From Methylocystis heyeri (GTDB lineage: Bacteria; Pseudomonadota; Alphaproteobacteria; Rhizobiales; Beijerinckiaceae): a stretch of 64,000 nucleotides of DNA. The stretch covers positions 1,426,001 to 1,490,000 of the forward strand of contig NZ_CP046052.1 in NCBI RefSeq assembly GCF_004802635.2, read 5' to 3'. The position numbers and the translations under genes are program-made. The stretch's first letter is position 1. Every line of letters begins with the position of its first letter. Shown piece by piece: positions 36,788-45,754 of the stretch. The notes under the pieces are model-generated. The model was given only the letters and a program-made list of their open reading frames with translations. It searched no databases and was not told where the DNA came from.

Positions 36788-37762
36788 ATGTCGCGAATTC
36801 CGCTGCGCAAGGCCTTCAGCTGGACCAATCTGGAGCCGCTGGAAGCGACCGAAGAAGACGCTCCGCCGCGCGAACAGCCGCTGGCTCCCACCGATTCCGT
36901 CGCGGGCCGCTCTGTGGTCATCGTCATAGCCATCATGACGTTTCTCGCCGCTCTGGCCGCCGGCGCCGCGCTCCTCGTCGCCGACGCCAGCGTCGACTGG
37001 CGAAAGGAAGTCGCCAGAGAGGCCAGCGTCCAGGTTCGCTCGCTGCCCGGCCGCGACATCGACGCCGACGTTCGCGCCGCGGCCAGGATCATCGAGGCGA
37101 CCCCGGGCGTAAAGGAGGCGCGCATATACACCAAGGCCGAGTCCGAGGCTTTGCTTTCGCCCTGGCTCGGCAAGGGCCTCGATCTCACAGAGCTGCCGAC
37201 CCCGCGCATGATCGTGGTCAGGCTCGACGTCACCAAACGGACCGATCTCGCCAGGTTGAAGCAAGACCTCGCGGCGGGAGCCCCCTATGCGACCCTGGAC
37301 GACCACCGCCTCTGGGTCGAGCGGCTCGACGCCATGGCCGGAACCGTGGTCGGAACAGCGGCGCTGATTTTCGCTCTGGTGGTCGTCGCCATGGCGGTGG
37401 CGGTCGCATCGGCCACGAGGGCGGCGGTCGCGACCAATCGCGAGATCGTGGAAGTCCTCCATATCGTCGGCGCTGCGGACGATTTCATCGCGCGGGAATT
37501 CCAGCGCCGGTTTCTTGCGCTCGGCCTGCGCGGCGCGCTCATCGGCGGCGGCGGCGCCGCCCTTTTCTTCCTTGTCGCGGGCTTATTGGCCCGCCGCTGG
37601 ACTGCGACGCCCGGAGGCGACGAAATCGAAGCCATGTTCGGAAGCGCGTCCCTGGACGCCCGCGGCTTCGCCGTCATCATGGCGCTTTCCCTGGCTGTCG
37701 CCGCCCTCACCGGCGTGATGTCGCGGCTGATCGTCCTGAGGCGGCTCAAGGAACTCAATTAA
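36788..37762 (+). CDS. ftsX: Cell division membrane protein FtsX
   Basis: The 324-residue protein has the FtsX layout: cytoplasmic N-terminus, helix 1 (VVIVIAIMTFLAALAAGAALLV, about 45-66), a periplasmic domain (about 70-180, with EAIPGVKEARIYTKAES-like sequence), then three helices (VVGTAALIFALVVVAMAVAVA, GALIGGGGAALFFLVAGLLA, GFAVIMALSLAVAALTGVMSRL). ATG at 36788 follows the ftsE stop by seven bases; the frame open from 36749 overlaps ftsE and is less likely. It couples FtsE ATPase to murein hydrolases. Confidence 0.93.
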   Translation: MSRIPLRKAFSWTNLEPLEATEEDAPPREQPLAPTDSVAGRSVVIVIAIMTFLAALAAGAALLVADASVDWRKEVAREASVQVRSLPGRDIDADVRAAARIIEATPGVKEARIYTKAESEALLSPWLGKGLDLTELPTPRMIVVRLDVTKRTDLARLKQDLAAGAPYATLDDHRLWVERLDAMAGTVVGTAALIFALVVVAMAVAVASATRAAVATNREIVEVLHIVGAADDFIAREFQRRFLALGLRGALIGGGGAALFFLVAGLLARRWTATPGGDEIEAMFGSASLDARGFAVIMALSLAVAALTGVMSRLIVLRRLKELN

Positions 37763-37850
37763 GGGCGGGAGTTCAACGCCTTCCTAACCCGACTGAAACC
37801 GTCGGCGGCTGAAATTAACTGGCGTTTTCCTGGCGGGCGCCCAATCTAGC

Positions 37851-37881
37851 GCGCTTCCGCTCGAACGGAATCGTTCGAGCG
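37851..37881. repeat. Inverted repeat CGCTCGAACG-GAAT-CGTTCGAGCG, copy 1
   Basis: A perfect 10-bp inverted repeat (37858-37867 and 37872-37881) with GAAT spacer, inside a longer sequence shared almost base for base with 60749-60788, where a T is added in the first part. Confidence 0.8.
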
Positions 37882-37911
37882 ATAAGAAATCGCGCAAAAT
37901 CAAATAGCTGG

Positions 37912-37957
37912 AGCGCATTCTCATCGCAAAAGTCTGTCAACTTTTGCGGAATGCGCT
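37912..37957. repeat. Two-part inverted repeat beside copy 1
   Basis: AGCGCATTC and CGCAAAAGT pair with ACTTTTGCG and GAATGCGCT, giving two 9-bp stems interrupted by TCAT on one side only; loop CTGTCA. It lies between ftsX and the ydcF-like gene and has no T-run. Confidence 0.65.
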
Positions 37958-38038
37958 ATAGCGGACGAGGATTCGGTTGCGTTTCGGCGAGACGGGCCCT
38001 TCTGTCTCAAACCGAGAACACGCGGCGGGAGTTGCGAA

Positions 38039-38728
38039 TTGTCCCCTGAGGGAGAAATTCCCCGAACGAGAAAGCCGCGCTGCGGTCGGCGACTGGCCCT
38101 GGCCGTCACATGTTCCGGGGCCTTTCTGATCTCCGCCTTCATCGCGGGCTTCGTCGGTTTCGCCTCCTCCCTGGAACGGACCGAGCCTGTTCTTCTGGTT
38201 CAGGCGGAAGGCGTCGTGGCGCTCACCGGCGGCTCGGATCGGGTGCTGGAGGCGGCGGAGTTTCTCGCCCGCGGCCAGGCCCGGCGCCTGCTCATCACCG
38301 GAGTGAACCGCGCGACTCACGGGGCCGATCTCGAGAAGATTCTCCCCGTCTCCAGGGATCTCTTCGCCTGTTGCGTCGATCTCGGCTACAAGGCGATGGA
38401 TACGGCGGGAAACGCCCGCGAGACGCTCGAATGGGCGAGATCGCGCAATATCCGCGGGCCGCTGATCGTCGTCACCTCGAATTACCACATGCCGCGCGCC
38501 ATGGTCGAACTGTCCGCGGCGCTTCCGGGCTTCACGCTTTATCCGTTTCCGGTCGTCAGCGAGCATGTGAATGTCCGCAGCTGGCGCGACGACAGCCGCG
38601 TGCGGGCCCTGGTCGCACGCGAATATCTGAAATATCTGCGGGCGATCGTGAGAACCAAATGGGAGGGCTTCGCCGGCGGCGGCGACGCCAGTGGAGAAGG
38701 CATTGAAAAGCCGCGTTTTCTGTTCTGA
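38039..38728 (+). CDS. YdcF family membrane protein (DUF218)
   Basis: Start is TTG at 38039 with GGGAG seven bases upstream. The 229-residue protein has an N-terminal helix (LALAVTCSGAFLISAFIAGF) and a DUF218 domain: VVALTGGSDRVLEAAEFL, RRLLITGVNRATHG, MDTAGNARETLEWA, and IVVTSNYHMPRAMVEL. Relatives (SanA, ElyC, YdcF) affect envelope polysaccharide or peptidoglycan building. It follows ftsEX and precedes plsC, a frequent order in Hyphomicrobiales. Confidence 0.87.
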   Translation: MSPEGEIPRTRKPRCGRRLALAVTCSGAFLISAFIAGFVGFASSLERTEPVLLVQAEGVVALTGGSDRVLEAAEFLARGQARRLLITGVNRATHGADLEKILPVSRDLFACCVDLGYKAMDTAGNARETLEWARSRNIRGPLIVVTSNYHMPRAMVELSAALPGFTLYPFPVVSEHVNVRSWRDDSRVRALVAREYLKYLRAIVRTKWEGFAGGGDASGEGIEKPRFLF

Positions 38729-38805
38729 AAACGCCTCCGCCTTCTTGTTCTTTGCGGCCATCCTGCCGTAAAAAGCAGCGCCACCCGCCAACAGGCCGCG
38801 AGATC

Positions 38806-39594
38806 ATGCTCTTCCTGCGCTCACTCGTTTTTCAGATCGTCTACTACGCCAACCTCTTCTTCTGGATGGTCCTCTGGCTGCCGGCCCTGCCGTTGCATCG
38901 GCGCGTGACGCTGGAGCTCGGGCGCCAGTGGGGTCGCACCTCGCTATGGTGGCTGGAAAAAATCTGCGGCGTGAAACACGAGTTCCGCGGGCTGGAAAAC
39001 ATCAGATCCGGCGCGGTCATCGTCGCCTGCAAGCATCAGTCGGTCTGGGACACTTTCGTCCTGCCGCTGCTGTTTCCGGATTTCTCCTACATTCTCAAGC
39101 GCGAGCTGGTCTTCATACCTTTCTTCGGCTGGTATCTCCTCTCGGCCGAACAGATCGCCATCGACCGTTCCAAAGGCGGCAAGCTGCTGCCCCAGCTGGT
39201 GCGGAAAACGAAAGAGATATTCGCGCAAGGAAGACAGCTCTTCATCTTCCCGGAAGGCACCCGGCGCCCGGCCGGCGCGCCTGCCGCCTATAAATTCGGC
39301 GTCGCCCAGATCTACAAAGACACCGGGGCGCCCGTGATTCCAGCGGCGCTCAACTCCGGGCTTTTCTGGGCTCGTCGCGCCTTCATAATCCGTCCCGGAA
39401 CGGTGGTGCTCGAATTTTTGCCGGCGATCGAGCCGGGAATGAGCCAGCGCGAGTTCTTCACCGAGCTGCAAAATCGCATGGAGACCGCCAGCGACGCCTT
39501 GATCGCCGAGGCGGTCGCAAAAGACCCTTCCCTCGCCCCGATCGTGGAGGCGAATCGCAAGTTGCCCGCCAAGGCGCAGCCGTCAAAGGGTTGA
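38806..39594 (+). CDS. plsC: 1-acyl-sn-glycerol-3-phosphate acyltransferase
   Basis: The 262-residue protein has an N-terminal membrane helix (VFQIVYYANLFFWMVLWLPAL), the PlsC motif I CKHQSVWDTFVL (His-x4-Asp), then SYILKRELVFIPFFGW, AIDRSK, FPEGTRRPAG and VIPAALNSG, matching motifs II-IV. It acylates lysophosphatidic acid to phosphatidic acid at the inner membrane. ATG 38806 is used; the frame to 38752 adds unrelated residues. Its last 12 bases overlap the end of the convergent thpR gene. Confidence 0.93.
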   Translation: MLFLRSLVFQIVYYANLFFWMVLWLPALPLHRRVTLELGRQWGRTSLWWLEKICGVKHEFRGLENIRSGAVIVACKHQSVWDTFVLPLLFPDFSYILKRELVFIPFFGWYLLSAEQIAIDRSKGGKLLPQLVRKTKEIFAQGRQLFIFPEGTRRPAGAPAAYKFGVAQIYKDTGAPVIPAALNSGLFWARRAFIIRPGTVVLEFLPAIEPGMSQREFFTELQNRMETASDALIAEAVAKDPSLAPIVEANRKLPAKAQPSKG

Positions 39595-40152
39595 ACCAGA
39601 GCCCAGCGCGAGTTCGAGCGGTTCCAGCGGATATTCGGCCTCGACGATATAAGGCCCTCCGCCCACGGAATCGCGCGACGAGTAGAGAACGAAGCGCGGC
39701 GCCTCGAACTTCAGCGGCGGGAAATATCCGCGCGCCCCGAGATAGGCCGCCACAGCGCCTGGAGCCGCGCCCCGCAGCCGCGCCAGCGTGACATGGGGAA
39801 TATATTTGCGTGGCTCGGGCGGCGCGCCGAGACGCCGCAACAGTCTTTCCTGTTCGGCCTGCAGCTCGATCAGCGCGGGCTCCGGACGGGCCCTTGCGAC
39901 GATGGCCCTCGGCTTGTCGCCGCCGAAGGAGGCGAGCTGGTCGATCGTGACGGTGAGCGCGCGACGCCGGATGGCGTCGAGCGCATGAGCGACGTCATGG
40001 GCGAGGCGTTCATCGACATCGCCGATGAAGCGCAGCGTGATGTGGTAGTTTTCGGCGTCGATCCAGCGGGCGCCGCCGAGCCCGCCCCGCAAGCTCGCAA
40101 GGCTGTCTGCTACGGAAAAAGGAATTTCGAGGGCCGTAAATAATCTTGGCAT
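39583..40152 (-). CDS. thpR: RNA 2',3'-cyclic phosphodiesterase
   Basis: The 189-residue protein is of the LigT/ThpR family, with the two HxTx catalytic motifs: HITLRFIG near residue 37 and HVTLARL near residue 122. It begins MPRLFTALEIPFSVADSLA, as is typical, and has a good GGAGG ribosome binding site about six bases before the ATG at 40152. It hydrolyses 2',3'-cyclic phosphates at RNA ends to 2'-phosphates in the cytoplasm. Confidence 0.93.
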   Translation of the reverse strand: MPRLFTALEIPFSVADSLASLRGGLGGARWIDAENYHITLRFIGDVDERLAHDVAHALDAIRRRALTVTIDQLASFGGDKPRAIVARARPEPALIELQAEQERLLRRLGAPPEPRKYIPHVTLARLRGAAPGAVAAYLGARGYFPPLKFEAPRFVLYSSRDSVGGGPYIVEAEYPLEPLELALGSGSTL

Positions 40153-40238
40153 TTGGTCCTCCCTCCATGGGCGCGCGTTTTCTGGAAAAGAACATGCTCA
40201 ACCCGAGAGCGCGTCCGCCCCATGGAGCCGGACGCGCT

Positions 40239-41012
40239 TTAACGATCCGGCGCAGCGCGCGCCGCCTTCGCGCTCCCGATGCGCTTGAGACTCTCCTCGA
40301 CCAGCGGCGCTATTCCGTCGACGATGCGCGCGACGCCCTTGGCGTTGGGGTGCAGTCCGTCGGGCAGCGTCAGCGCCTTGTCCCCTGATACTCCGGCCAG
40401 GAAAAACGGATAAAGCGGCAGGCCGCGGCTCGTCGCGAGATCTGGAAATATGGCGTCGAACCGCGTCTTGTATGCGGGACCGAAATTCCCGCTCGCCAGC
40501 ATCCCGGCCAGCAGCGCCGAAGCCCCCTTGGCCTTGATCTGATCCAGGATCTTCTCGAGATTGTTCTCGGCGATCCTGGGGTCGAGGCCGCGCAGCATAT
40601 CGTTCGCGCCGAGCTCGACGATGACGAGATCGGCTCCGCCGCCCATCGCAAAGGCGAGCCGAGCGAGGCCTCCCCCGGTAGTGTCTCCGGAGACGCCGGC
40701 GTTCACGACCTTGGCGTCCACGCCGTCCGCCGCCAGCCTGCGCTCGAGCTGGAACGGAAAGGCTGCGTCGGCCGGCAGCATGTAGCCCGCGGAAAGGCTG
40801 TCCCCCAGAGCCACCACGCGCAGAGGCTCGGCGCCCGCCGCGCTGGAAAGGAGCCCGGCGGCGAGGATCACCGGGGCGACCGGACGAAGGATCGGAGGAA
40901 GAGCTTGGAACGGGCGCGACAAAGCGCGATAAGAGCGCGAAATCAGCGCCGCCCTGCGGGGCGCTTCCGACGAGGCCTCTCTGGTGTCAAGTTTAATCGA
41001 GCTTCTCGACAT
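40239..41012 (-). CDS. tesA: Arylesterase / multifunctional acyl-CoA thioesterase I (SGNH hydrolase)
   Basis: The mature part has all SGNH blocks: VVALGDSLSAGYML (Ser), VVNAGVSGDTTGGGLARL (Gly), VIVELGANDMLRGL (Asn) and LPDGLHPNAKGV (Asp/His). An internal hydrophobic segment (PVAPVILAAGLLSSAAGAE) around residues 45-63 is the signal peptide, so the true start could lie within the first 40 codons; ATG 41012 has GAGG just upstream. It overlaps the divergent ABC ATPase gene by 29 bases. In Hyphomicrobiales this divergent pair is common. It hydrolyses esters or acyl thioesters in the periplasm. Confidence 0.9.
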   Translation of the reverse strand: MSRSSIKLDTREASSEAPRRAALISRSYRALSRPFQALPPILRPVAPVILAAGLLSSAAGAEPLRVVALGDSLSAGYMLPADAAFPFQLERRLAADGVDAKVVNAGVSGDTTGGGLARLAFAMGGGADLVIVELGANDMLRGLDPRIAENNLEKILDQIKAKGASALLAGMLASGNFGPAYKTRFDAIFPDLATSRGLPLYPFFLAGVSGDKALTLPDGLHPNAKGVARIVDGIAPLVEESLKRIGSAKAARAAPDR

Positions 41013-41658
41013 AGACCTCACTCTCGGCGCCGGCGCGGCGCGGGTTCATGTTCTCAAGAATCTCAGTCTGAAGATAGCGCGCGGAGAAACGATTGGGCTC
41101 GTGGGGCCGTCCGGCTCCGGGAAATCCACACTTTTGATGACTCTCGCGGGCCTCGAGCGACCCGACAGAGGATCGGTCCGGCTGAATGGCTGTGATCTGA
41201 CCACTCTCGATGAAGACGCCCTGGCGCGCTTCCGTGGTGAAAACATAGGCATCGTCTTCCAGTCTTTCCAGCTCATCCCGACCATGACCGCGCTGGAGAA
41301 TGTCGCTGTCCCGCTTGAACTTGCGGGGCGAAGCGACGCTTTCGAACGCGCGGCCGAAGAGCTGGCGGCGGTCGGCCTGGGCCAACGCCTCTCGCATTAT
41401 CCGCGCCAATTGTCCGGCGGCGAACAGCAACGGGTCGCGCTGGCGCGCGCGCTAGCGCCGGATCCTCTGATACTTGCCGCCGACGAGCCGACCGGCAATC
41501 TCGATTCGGAAACCGGCTCCAGCATCGTCGACCTCATCTTCGAGCAGAAGTCCCGCCGCAACGCCACGCTCGTCCTGGTCACGCACGACGCCGCCCTTGC
41601 TGCGCGCTGCGACCGCGTGGTGCGGCTGCGCTCCGGCAGAATCGAAGGCCAAGACTAG
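40984..41658 (+). CDS. ABC transporter ATP-binding protein (YbbA-like)
   Basis: The 224-residue ATPase starts at GTG 40984 with GAGG upstream. Walker [14 protein letters not shown]-loop [20 protein letters not shown], signature LSGGEQQR, Walker [14 protein letters not shown] and TLVLVTHD are of the MacB/LolD/YbbA type. It ends ten bases before the permease gene, so the pair forms one transporter or lipid-handling machine. Its start overlaps tesA on the other strand, as with the E. coli ybbA-ybbP/tesA group. Confidence 0.93.
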   Translation: MSSLIELLDIDLTLGAGAARVHVLKNLSLKIARGETIGLVGPSGSGKSTLLMTLAGLERPDRGSVRLNGCDLTTLDEDALARFRGENIGIVFQSFQLIPTMTALENVAVPLELAGRSDAFERAAEELAAVGLGQRLSHYPRQLSGGEQQRVALARALAPDPLILAADEPTGNLDSETGSSIVDLIFEQKSRRNATLVLVTHDAALAARCDRVVRLRSGRIEGQD

Positions 41659-41667
41659 GAATTCCGC

Positions 41668-44247
41668 ATGACCATTACGCGACGGGGCATGATCGACAGG
41701 CTTCCGATCTCGGTTCGCTTCGCGCTCCGCGATCTCCTCGGCGACAGCAAAGGCTTCGGGATCTTCATCGCCTGCATCGTGATCGGCGTCGCGGCGATTT
41801 CCGGCGTCAACGGCCTGTCGCGCGCGCTCTCTCAGGGACTTGCACGAGAGGGGCGCGTCATTCTGGGCGGGGACGTATCCTTCAATCTGGCGCAGCGTGA
41901 GCTCGAACCAGACGAGAAAGCCTGGCTCGCCAAGCGCGGCCGCATCGACGAAATCGCGCTGATGCGCGCCATGACCAGCCTTGAAAAAGCGGCGCCCGCC
42001 GAGGATCCGGCGCCCGCTCTGGTCGAATTGAAAGCGGTCGATCCGTCGATTTATCCGAGTTTCGGATCGCTCGAAACGGAACCGGCGATGAGCGCAGTCG
42101 AGGCTCTGCGGGAGCGCGGCGGCGTCTTCGGGATCATCGCCGATCCGATGCTGCTCGCGCGGCTCGACGCCAAAACAGGCGACCGCCTCGTCATCGGCGC
42201 GGCGCGGTTCGAGATACGCGCCGTTCTGCGCGCCGAGCCCGACAAACTTTCGGGCGGTCTGGGCTTCGGCTCGCGTGCGCTGGTTTCCTTGGCCGGGCTC
42301 GAGGCCACCGGCTTCATCCAGCCCGGAACCATCTTGCGCTATATCGCGCGCGTCGCCCTCCCCGACGGGCCGAGCGACGAAGAGGTCGCACGCTTCGTGG
42401 ATACGGCCAACGCCGCCTTTCCTCGAGCTGGCTGGGACATTCGCAAGCGCGACGCAGTCTCTCCGCAGTTTACCCGCAATCTCGAACGCTTTTCTCAATT
42501 GCTGACCCTCGTGGCGCTGACCGCTCTCGTCGCCGGCGGCGCCGGCGTCGCCAACGCGGTGCAGGGCCTGATCGAGCGCAAGCGCGCGGCCTTCGCGATT
42601 CTGAAAGCCCTCGGCGCCCCCGCAAGCCGCGTTTTCTCGATCGCCCTGACCGAAGTGCTGTTCATGGCGGCGCTGGCGATTCTCGGCGGCCTCGCCATCG
42701 GCGCGGCCATTCCCTTCGCCGGGGCCGAGGCGCTGCGCCGGGCCGTCGAATTGCCCGTGGTCGCAGAGGCAGACCCCGGCGCGCTCGGCGTCGGCGCTCT
42801 TTACGGTCTTCTCGTCACGCTGGTTTTTTCGCTCGGGCCGCTCGGCCGCGCGCATGAAATCCCGGTCGCGGCGCTGCTGCGCGGCGAAGCCGAATCCGCG
42901 CGCCAAAGTCCTTTGCGTTACCGCCTCGCCGCGGCGGCAGCGATGCTGATGCTCGTGGCGACCGTTCTATTCTCTTCGGCGGACAAGAAGCTCGCCGGCA
43001 TGTTCATCGCCTGCGTGCTCGCCGCTTTCCTGCTGCTGCGGGGCGTCGCAGCTCTGGCGATGCGCGCCGCGCGCTCCCTGCCCCGCGCGCGCGACGCCCG
43101 GCTGCGTCTCGCGCAGAGCAATATCGGACGGCCCGGCAGCCTCGCGCCGGCTCTGATTCTTTCCATCGGCGTGACCGTAACCCTGCTGGTCGCGCTGGCC
43201 CTCGTCGAAGGCGCGATCCACAGCGAGTTGGAGCGCTCCGGCTCCGGCGAGATCCCGCGTTTCTATTTCATCGACGTTCCGCAGGAGGAAGCCGGCAATT
43301 TCGACAGCTTCCTGAAGCAGGAGGTCCCCGGCGGGCGGATTGACCATGTGCCGATGATGCGCGGGCGCATCGTCGCAGTGAAAGGCGCCCGCGCCGAGAC
43401 GCTGCATGTGGGCGAGGACGCCGCCTGGGCGCTGGACGGCGACCGCGGCATCACTTTTTCCGCCGAGCCGCCGCAGGGCTCGAAGATCGAAGAAGGCGCA
43501 TGGTGGAAGCCCGGCGAGAAAGGACCTTTCGTCTCATTGGAGGGCAGGGTTGCGAGAGGGCTGGGACTGGCGCTCGGCGACGAGATCACGGTCAATGTCC
43601 TCGGCCGCGAAATCACCGCCCGCATCGCCAATTTGCGGCGGGTCGACTGGCGCAGCTACGGCATCAATTTCGTCATGGTGTTCTCGCCCGACGCCTTCGC
43701 CGGCGCGCCCTATTCGGAAATGTTCACCATCGCCTATGACGCCCCCGAGCCTGAGCGCATTGACGGCAAGCTTGCGCGCGACGTAGCGAAGCGCTTCCCC
43801 ATGGCCGCGTCGATCCGGGTCAAGGACGCGCTCGAAGCGGTCGATAAAATCGCGGGACAACTGGCTCTCGCGGCGCGCGCGGCGGCGGGCGTCGCGATCG
43901 TCACCGCGCTGCTTGCTCTCGGCAGCGCCATCGCCGCCGGACAGCGGGCGCGCCGGCACGACGCCGTGGTGCTCAAGACTCTGGGGGCGACGAGGCCGTG
44001 GCTGACGGCGGCCTATGTGATGGAATTCGCCCTGCTGGGGAGCGTCGCCTGTCTCTTTGCTCTCGTCGCAGGGGCCGGCGCGGCCTATGGCGTCGTCGCC
44101 CTACTGATGAAGAGCAGTTTCGTCTTCCTGCCGGGAACCATGCTCGCGACCGCCCTCGCCGCGCTGATCGTGACGATGCTGCTCGGAATAGCCGGCACAT
44201 GGCGCGTGCTGGCCAAAAAGCCGGGACCGGAGCTGAGGAATTTGTGA
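41668..44247 (+). CDS. ABC transporter permease of FtsX/YbbP type
   Basis: The 859-residue protein has the YbbP layout: helix 1 (GIFIACIVIGVAAISGVNGL), a large periplasmic domain of about 220 residues, an FtsX-like helical block (LTLVALTALVAGGAGVANAV, EVLFMAALAILGGLAIGAAI), helices near 420-450, LRLAQSNIGRPGSLAPALILSIGVTVTLLVALAL, a second periplasmic domain, and a C-terminal FtsX block (VAIVTALLALGSAIAAG, MEFALLGSVACLFALVAGAG). Ten helices are expected. With the preceding ATPase and the tesA context it is probably an envelope mechanotransmission or lipid export system; substrate not known. Confidence 0.9.
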   Translation: MTITRRGMIDRLPISVRFALRDLLGDSKGFGIFIACIVIGVAAISGVNGLSRALSQGLAREGRVILGGDVSFNLAQRELEPDEKAWLAKRGRIDEIALMRAMTSLEKAAPAEDPAPALVELKAVDPSIYPSFGSLETEPAMSAVEALRERGGVFGIIADPMLLARLDAKTGDRLVIGAARFEIRAVLRAEPDKLSGGLGFGSRALVSLAGLEATGFIQPGTILRYIARVALPDGPSDEEVARFVDTANAAFPRAGWDIRKRDAVSPQFTRNLERFSQLLTLVALTALVAGGAGVANAVQGLIERKRAAFAILKALGAPASRVFSIALTEVLFMAALAILGGLAIGAAIPFAGAEALRRAVELPVVAEADPGALGVGALYGLLVTLVFSLGPLGRAHEIPVAALLRGEAESARQSPLRYRLAAAAAMLMLVATVLFSSADKKLAGMFIACVLAAFLLLRGVAALAMRAARSLPRARDARLRLAQSNIGRPGSLAPALILSIGVTVTLLVALALVEGAIHSELERSGSGEIPRFYFIDVPQEEAGNFDSFLKQEVPGGRIDHVPMMRGRIVAVKGARAETLHVGEDAAWALDGDRGITFSAEPPQGSKIEEGAWWKPGEKGPFVSLEGRVARGLGLALGDEITVNVLGREITARIANLRRVDWRSYGINFVMVFSPDAFAGAPYSEMFTIAYDAPEPERIDGKLARDVAKRFPMAASIRVKDALEAVDKIAGQLALAARAAAGVAIVTALLALGSAIAAGQRARRHDAVVLKTLGATRPWLTAAYVMEFALLGSVACLFALVAGAGAAYGVVALLMKSSFVFLPGTMLATALAALIVTMLLGIAGTWRVLAKKPGPELRNL

Positions 44248-44262
44248 GGGGAGAAGCAGCCC

Positions 44263-45240
44263 CTATTCCCCTTCCTTCGCCGCCTTTGTAGCGGCGATCC
44301 TGCGCACCTTGAGCTTGCCGACCCGCCTCGGGTCGGCTTCGAGAATCTCGAACTCATAGCCTTCGACCGGGGCCGGAACGATTTCGCCCCTGATCGGCAC
44401 GCGGCCGGCGAGAAAAGCCACCAGCCCGCCGAAGGTCGTCACCTCCTGCGGCGTGTCTTCCTCACGAAAATCGACGCCGATCTCTTGGGTCGCCTCGTCC
44501 AGATCGGCCTTGGCGTCGACCAGAAAATCGCCATTGGCCAGGCGTTCGACCGCTGGGCCTTCGCTGACGTCGTGCTCGTCCTCGATGTCGCCGACGATGG
44601 TCTCGACGATATCCTCGATCGAGGCGAGGCCGTCGGCTCCGCCATATTCGTCTATGACCAGCGCCATATGGGTGCGGGTCGCCTGCATCCGAACGAGAAG
44701 ATCCAGCGCCGGCATCGAGCGCGGAACATAGAGAACCGGCCGCAGAATATCGGCGCCTTCGAGCTTCGCGCCGAAGTCGATCGAGGCTACGGAGAGGCTT
44801 TGCTTTTCACCGCTCTCGTCGAGGCGGGACATGGCCGCGCATTCGGCGAGATAGTTCACGAAATCGCGGATATGGACCATGCCGCGGGGATCGTCGAGCG
44901 TCTCGCCAAAAACCGGCAGGCGTGAGTGCCCCTCGCTGCGGAAAACCGCCAGCACCTCACGCAGGGTCGCGCTCAGCGGCACGGCCACGATGTCGGCGCG
45001 CGGGATCATCACGTCGGCGACGCGCAATTCATGCAGGCCGAGCACGTTCTTGAGGAGCGCGCGCTCCTGAGCGGTAACGTCGCCCGAAGTCTCCTCCAGA
45101 GCGTCTTCGAGATCTTCGCGCAGGGAGACCGGCCCGAGACCGAGAAGGGAGCGCAGCCTCTCCAGAAGAGACAGCCGCGGAGAGTCCCCGTTGCGCGCGC
45201 CGGAATAATCGACCGCGCCATTCTCAATCTTAGTCGACAT
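44263..45240 (-). CDS. Hemolysin/CorC-type CBS-domain protein
   Basis: The 325-residue protein lacks membrane helices, like E. coli CorC. It holds two CBS domains (VADVMIPRADIVAVPLSATL from about residue 75, and DILRPVLYVPRSMPALDLL), LVIDEYGGADGLASIEDIVE, which is the conserved CorC stretch, and the C-terminal CorC_HlyC domain (GDFLVDAKADLDEA). Its role in metal efflux or envelope biogenesis is inferred from the family. It overlaps ybeY by 11 bases. In related genomes lnt follows; here the gene is followed by the convergent permease. Confidence 0.92.
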   Translation of the reverse strand: MSTKIENGAVDYSGARNGDSPRLSLLERLRSLLGLGPVSLREDLEDALEETSGDVTAQERALLKNVLGLHELRVADVMIPRADIVAVPLSATLREVLAVFRSEGHSRLPVFGETLDDPRGMVHIRDFVNYLAECAAMSRLDESGEKQSLSVASIDFGAKLEGADILRPVLYVPRSMPALDLLVRMQATRTHMALVIDEYGGADGLASIEDIVETIVGDIEDEHDVSEGPAVERLANGDFLVDAKADLDEATQEIGVDFREEDTPQEVTTFGGLVAFLAGRVPIRGEIVPAPVEGYEFEILEADPRRVGKLKVRRIAATKAAKEGE

Positions 45241-45754
45241 GGCTCCCGCTTGGTTCCGCCGCTTCGCCGGCGCTCTCGATCAGCTCCGCTCCCGCGAAGG
45301 GATCGTTCATCCCCAGCGCCTTCGCGCTGCGCCGTTCGAGCGCCTCCATGACCTCGGCCTCCGCCGGGGTTTCGTGATCATAGCCGATCAGATGCAAAAA
45401 TCCATGAATGATCATATGGGCGGTATGATCGGCCAGGGTCTTGTCCTGCTCCCCGGCCTCGCGCGCGACCGTCTCGAAGGCGATGACGATATCTCCCAGC
45501 AGCGGCTTTTTCGCGAGGTCTCCAGGGGTTGGGAAGGAAAGGACATTGGTGGGCTTATCCTGGCCGCGCCACTGTGCGTTCAACGCCCGGATCTCTTCGT
45601 CGTCGCAAAAAGTGATGCAAAGCTCGCAGTCCTCGGCGAGCCGGGCGCCGCTCTGCGCGTGGGTCTCATGCACGACCCGGCTCGCGAGTCGCTCGAGCTC
45701 CGGCAGCGCCTCCCAGGCGGGCGCATTGATCAATATGTCGACTTCCACGCTCAT
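45230..45754 (-). CDS. ybeY: Endoribonuclease YbeY
   Basis: The 174-residue protein shows the three-histidine zinc motif HMIIHGFLHLIGYDHE (H-x3-H-x5-H) and the upstream FCDDEEIRALNAQWRGQDKPTNVLSFP block. It is the metal-dependent RNase for 16S rRNA 3' end maturation and ribosome quality control. The start at 45754 overlaps the phoH stop (ATGA), and its end overlaps the corC-like gene. Confidence 0.97.
   Translation of the reverse strand: MSVEVDILINAPAWEALPELERLASRVVHETHAQSGARLAEDCELCITFCDDEEIRALNAQWRGQDKPTNVLSFPTPGDLAKKPLLGDIVIAFETVAREAGEQDKTLADHTAHMIIHGFLHLIGYDHETPAEAEVMEALERRSAKALGMNDPFAGAELIESAGEAAEPSGSHVD

Noticed and set aside
37921-38142. Minus-strand 73-codon frame near the ydcF-like gene
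   Set aside because: It runs through repeat sequence and the ydcF start; no coding character.
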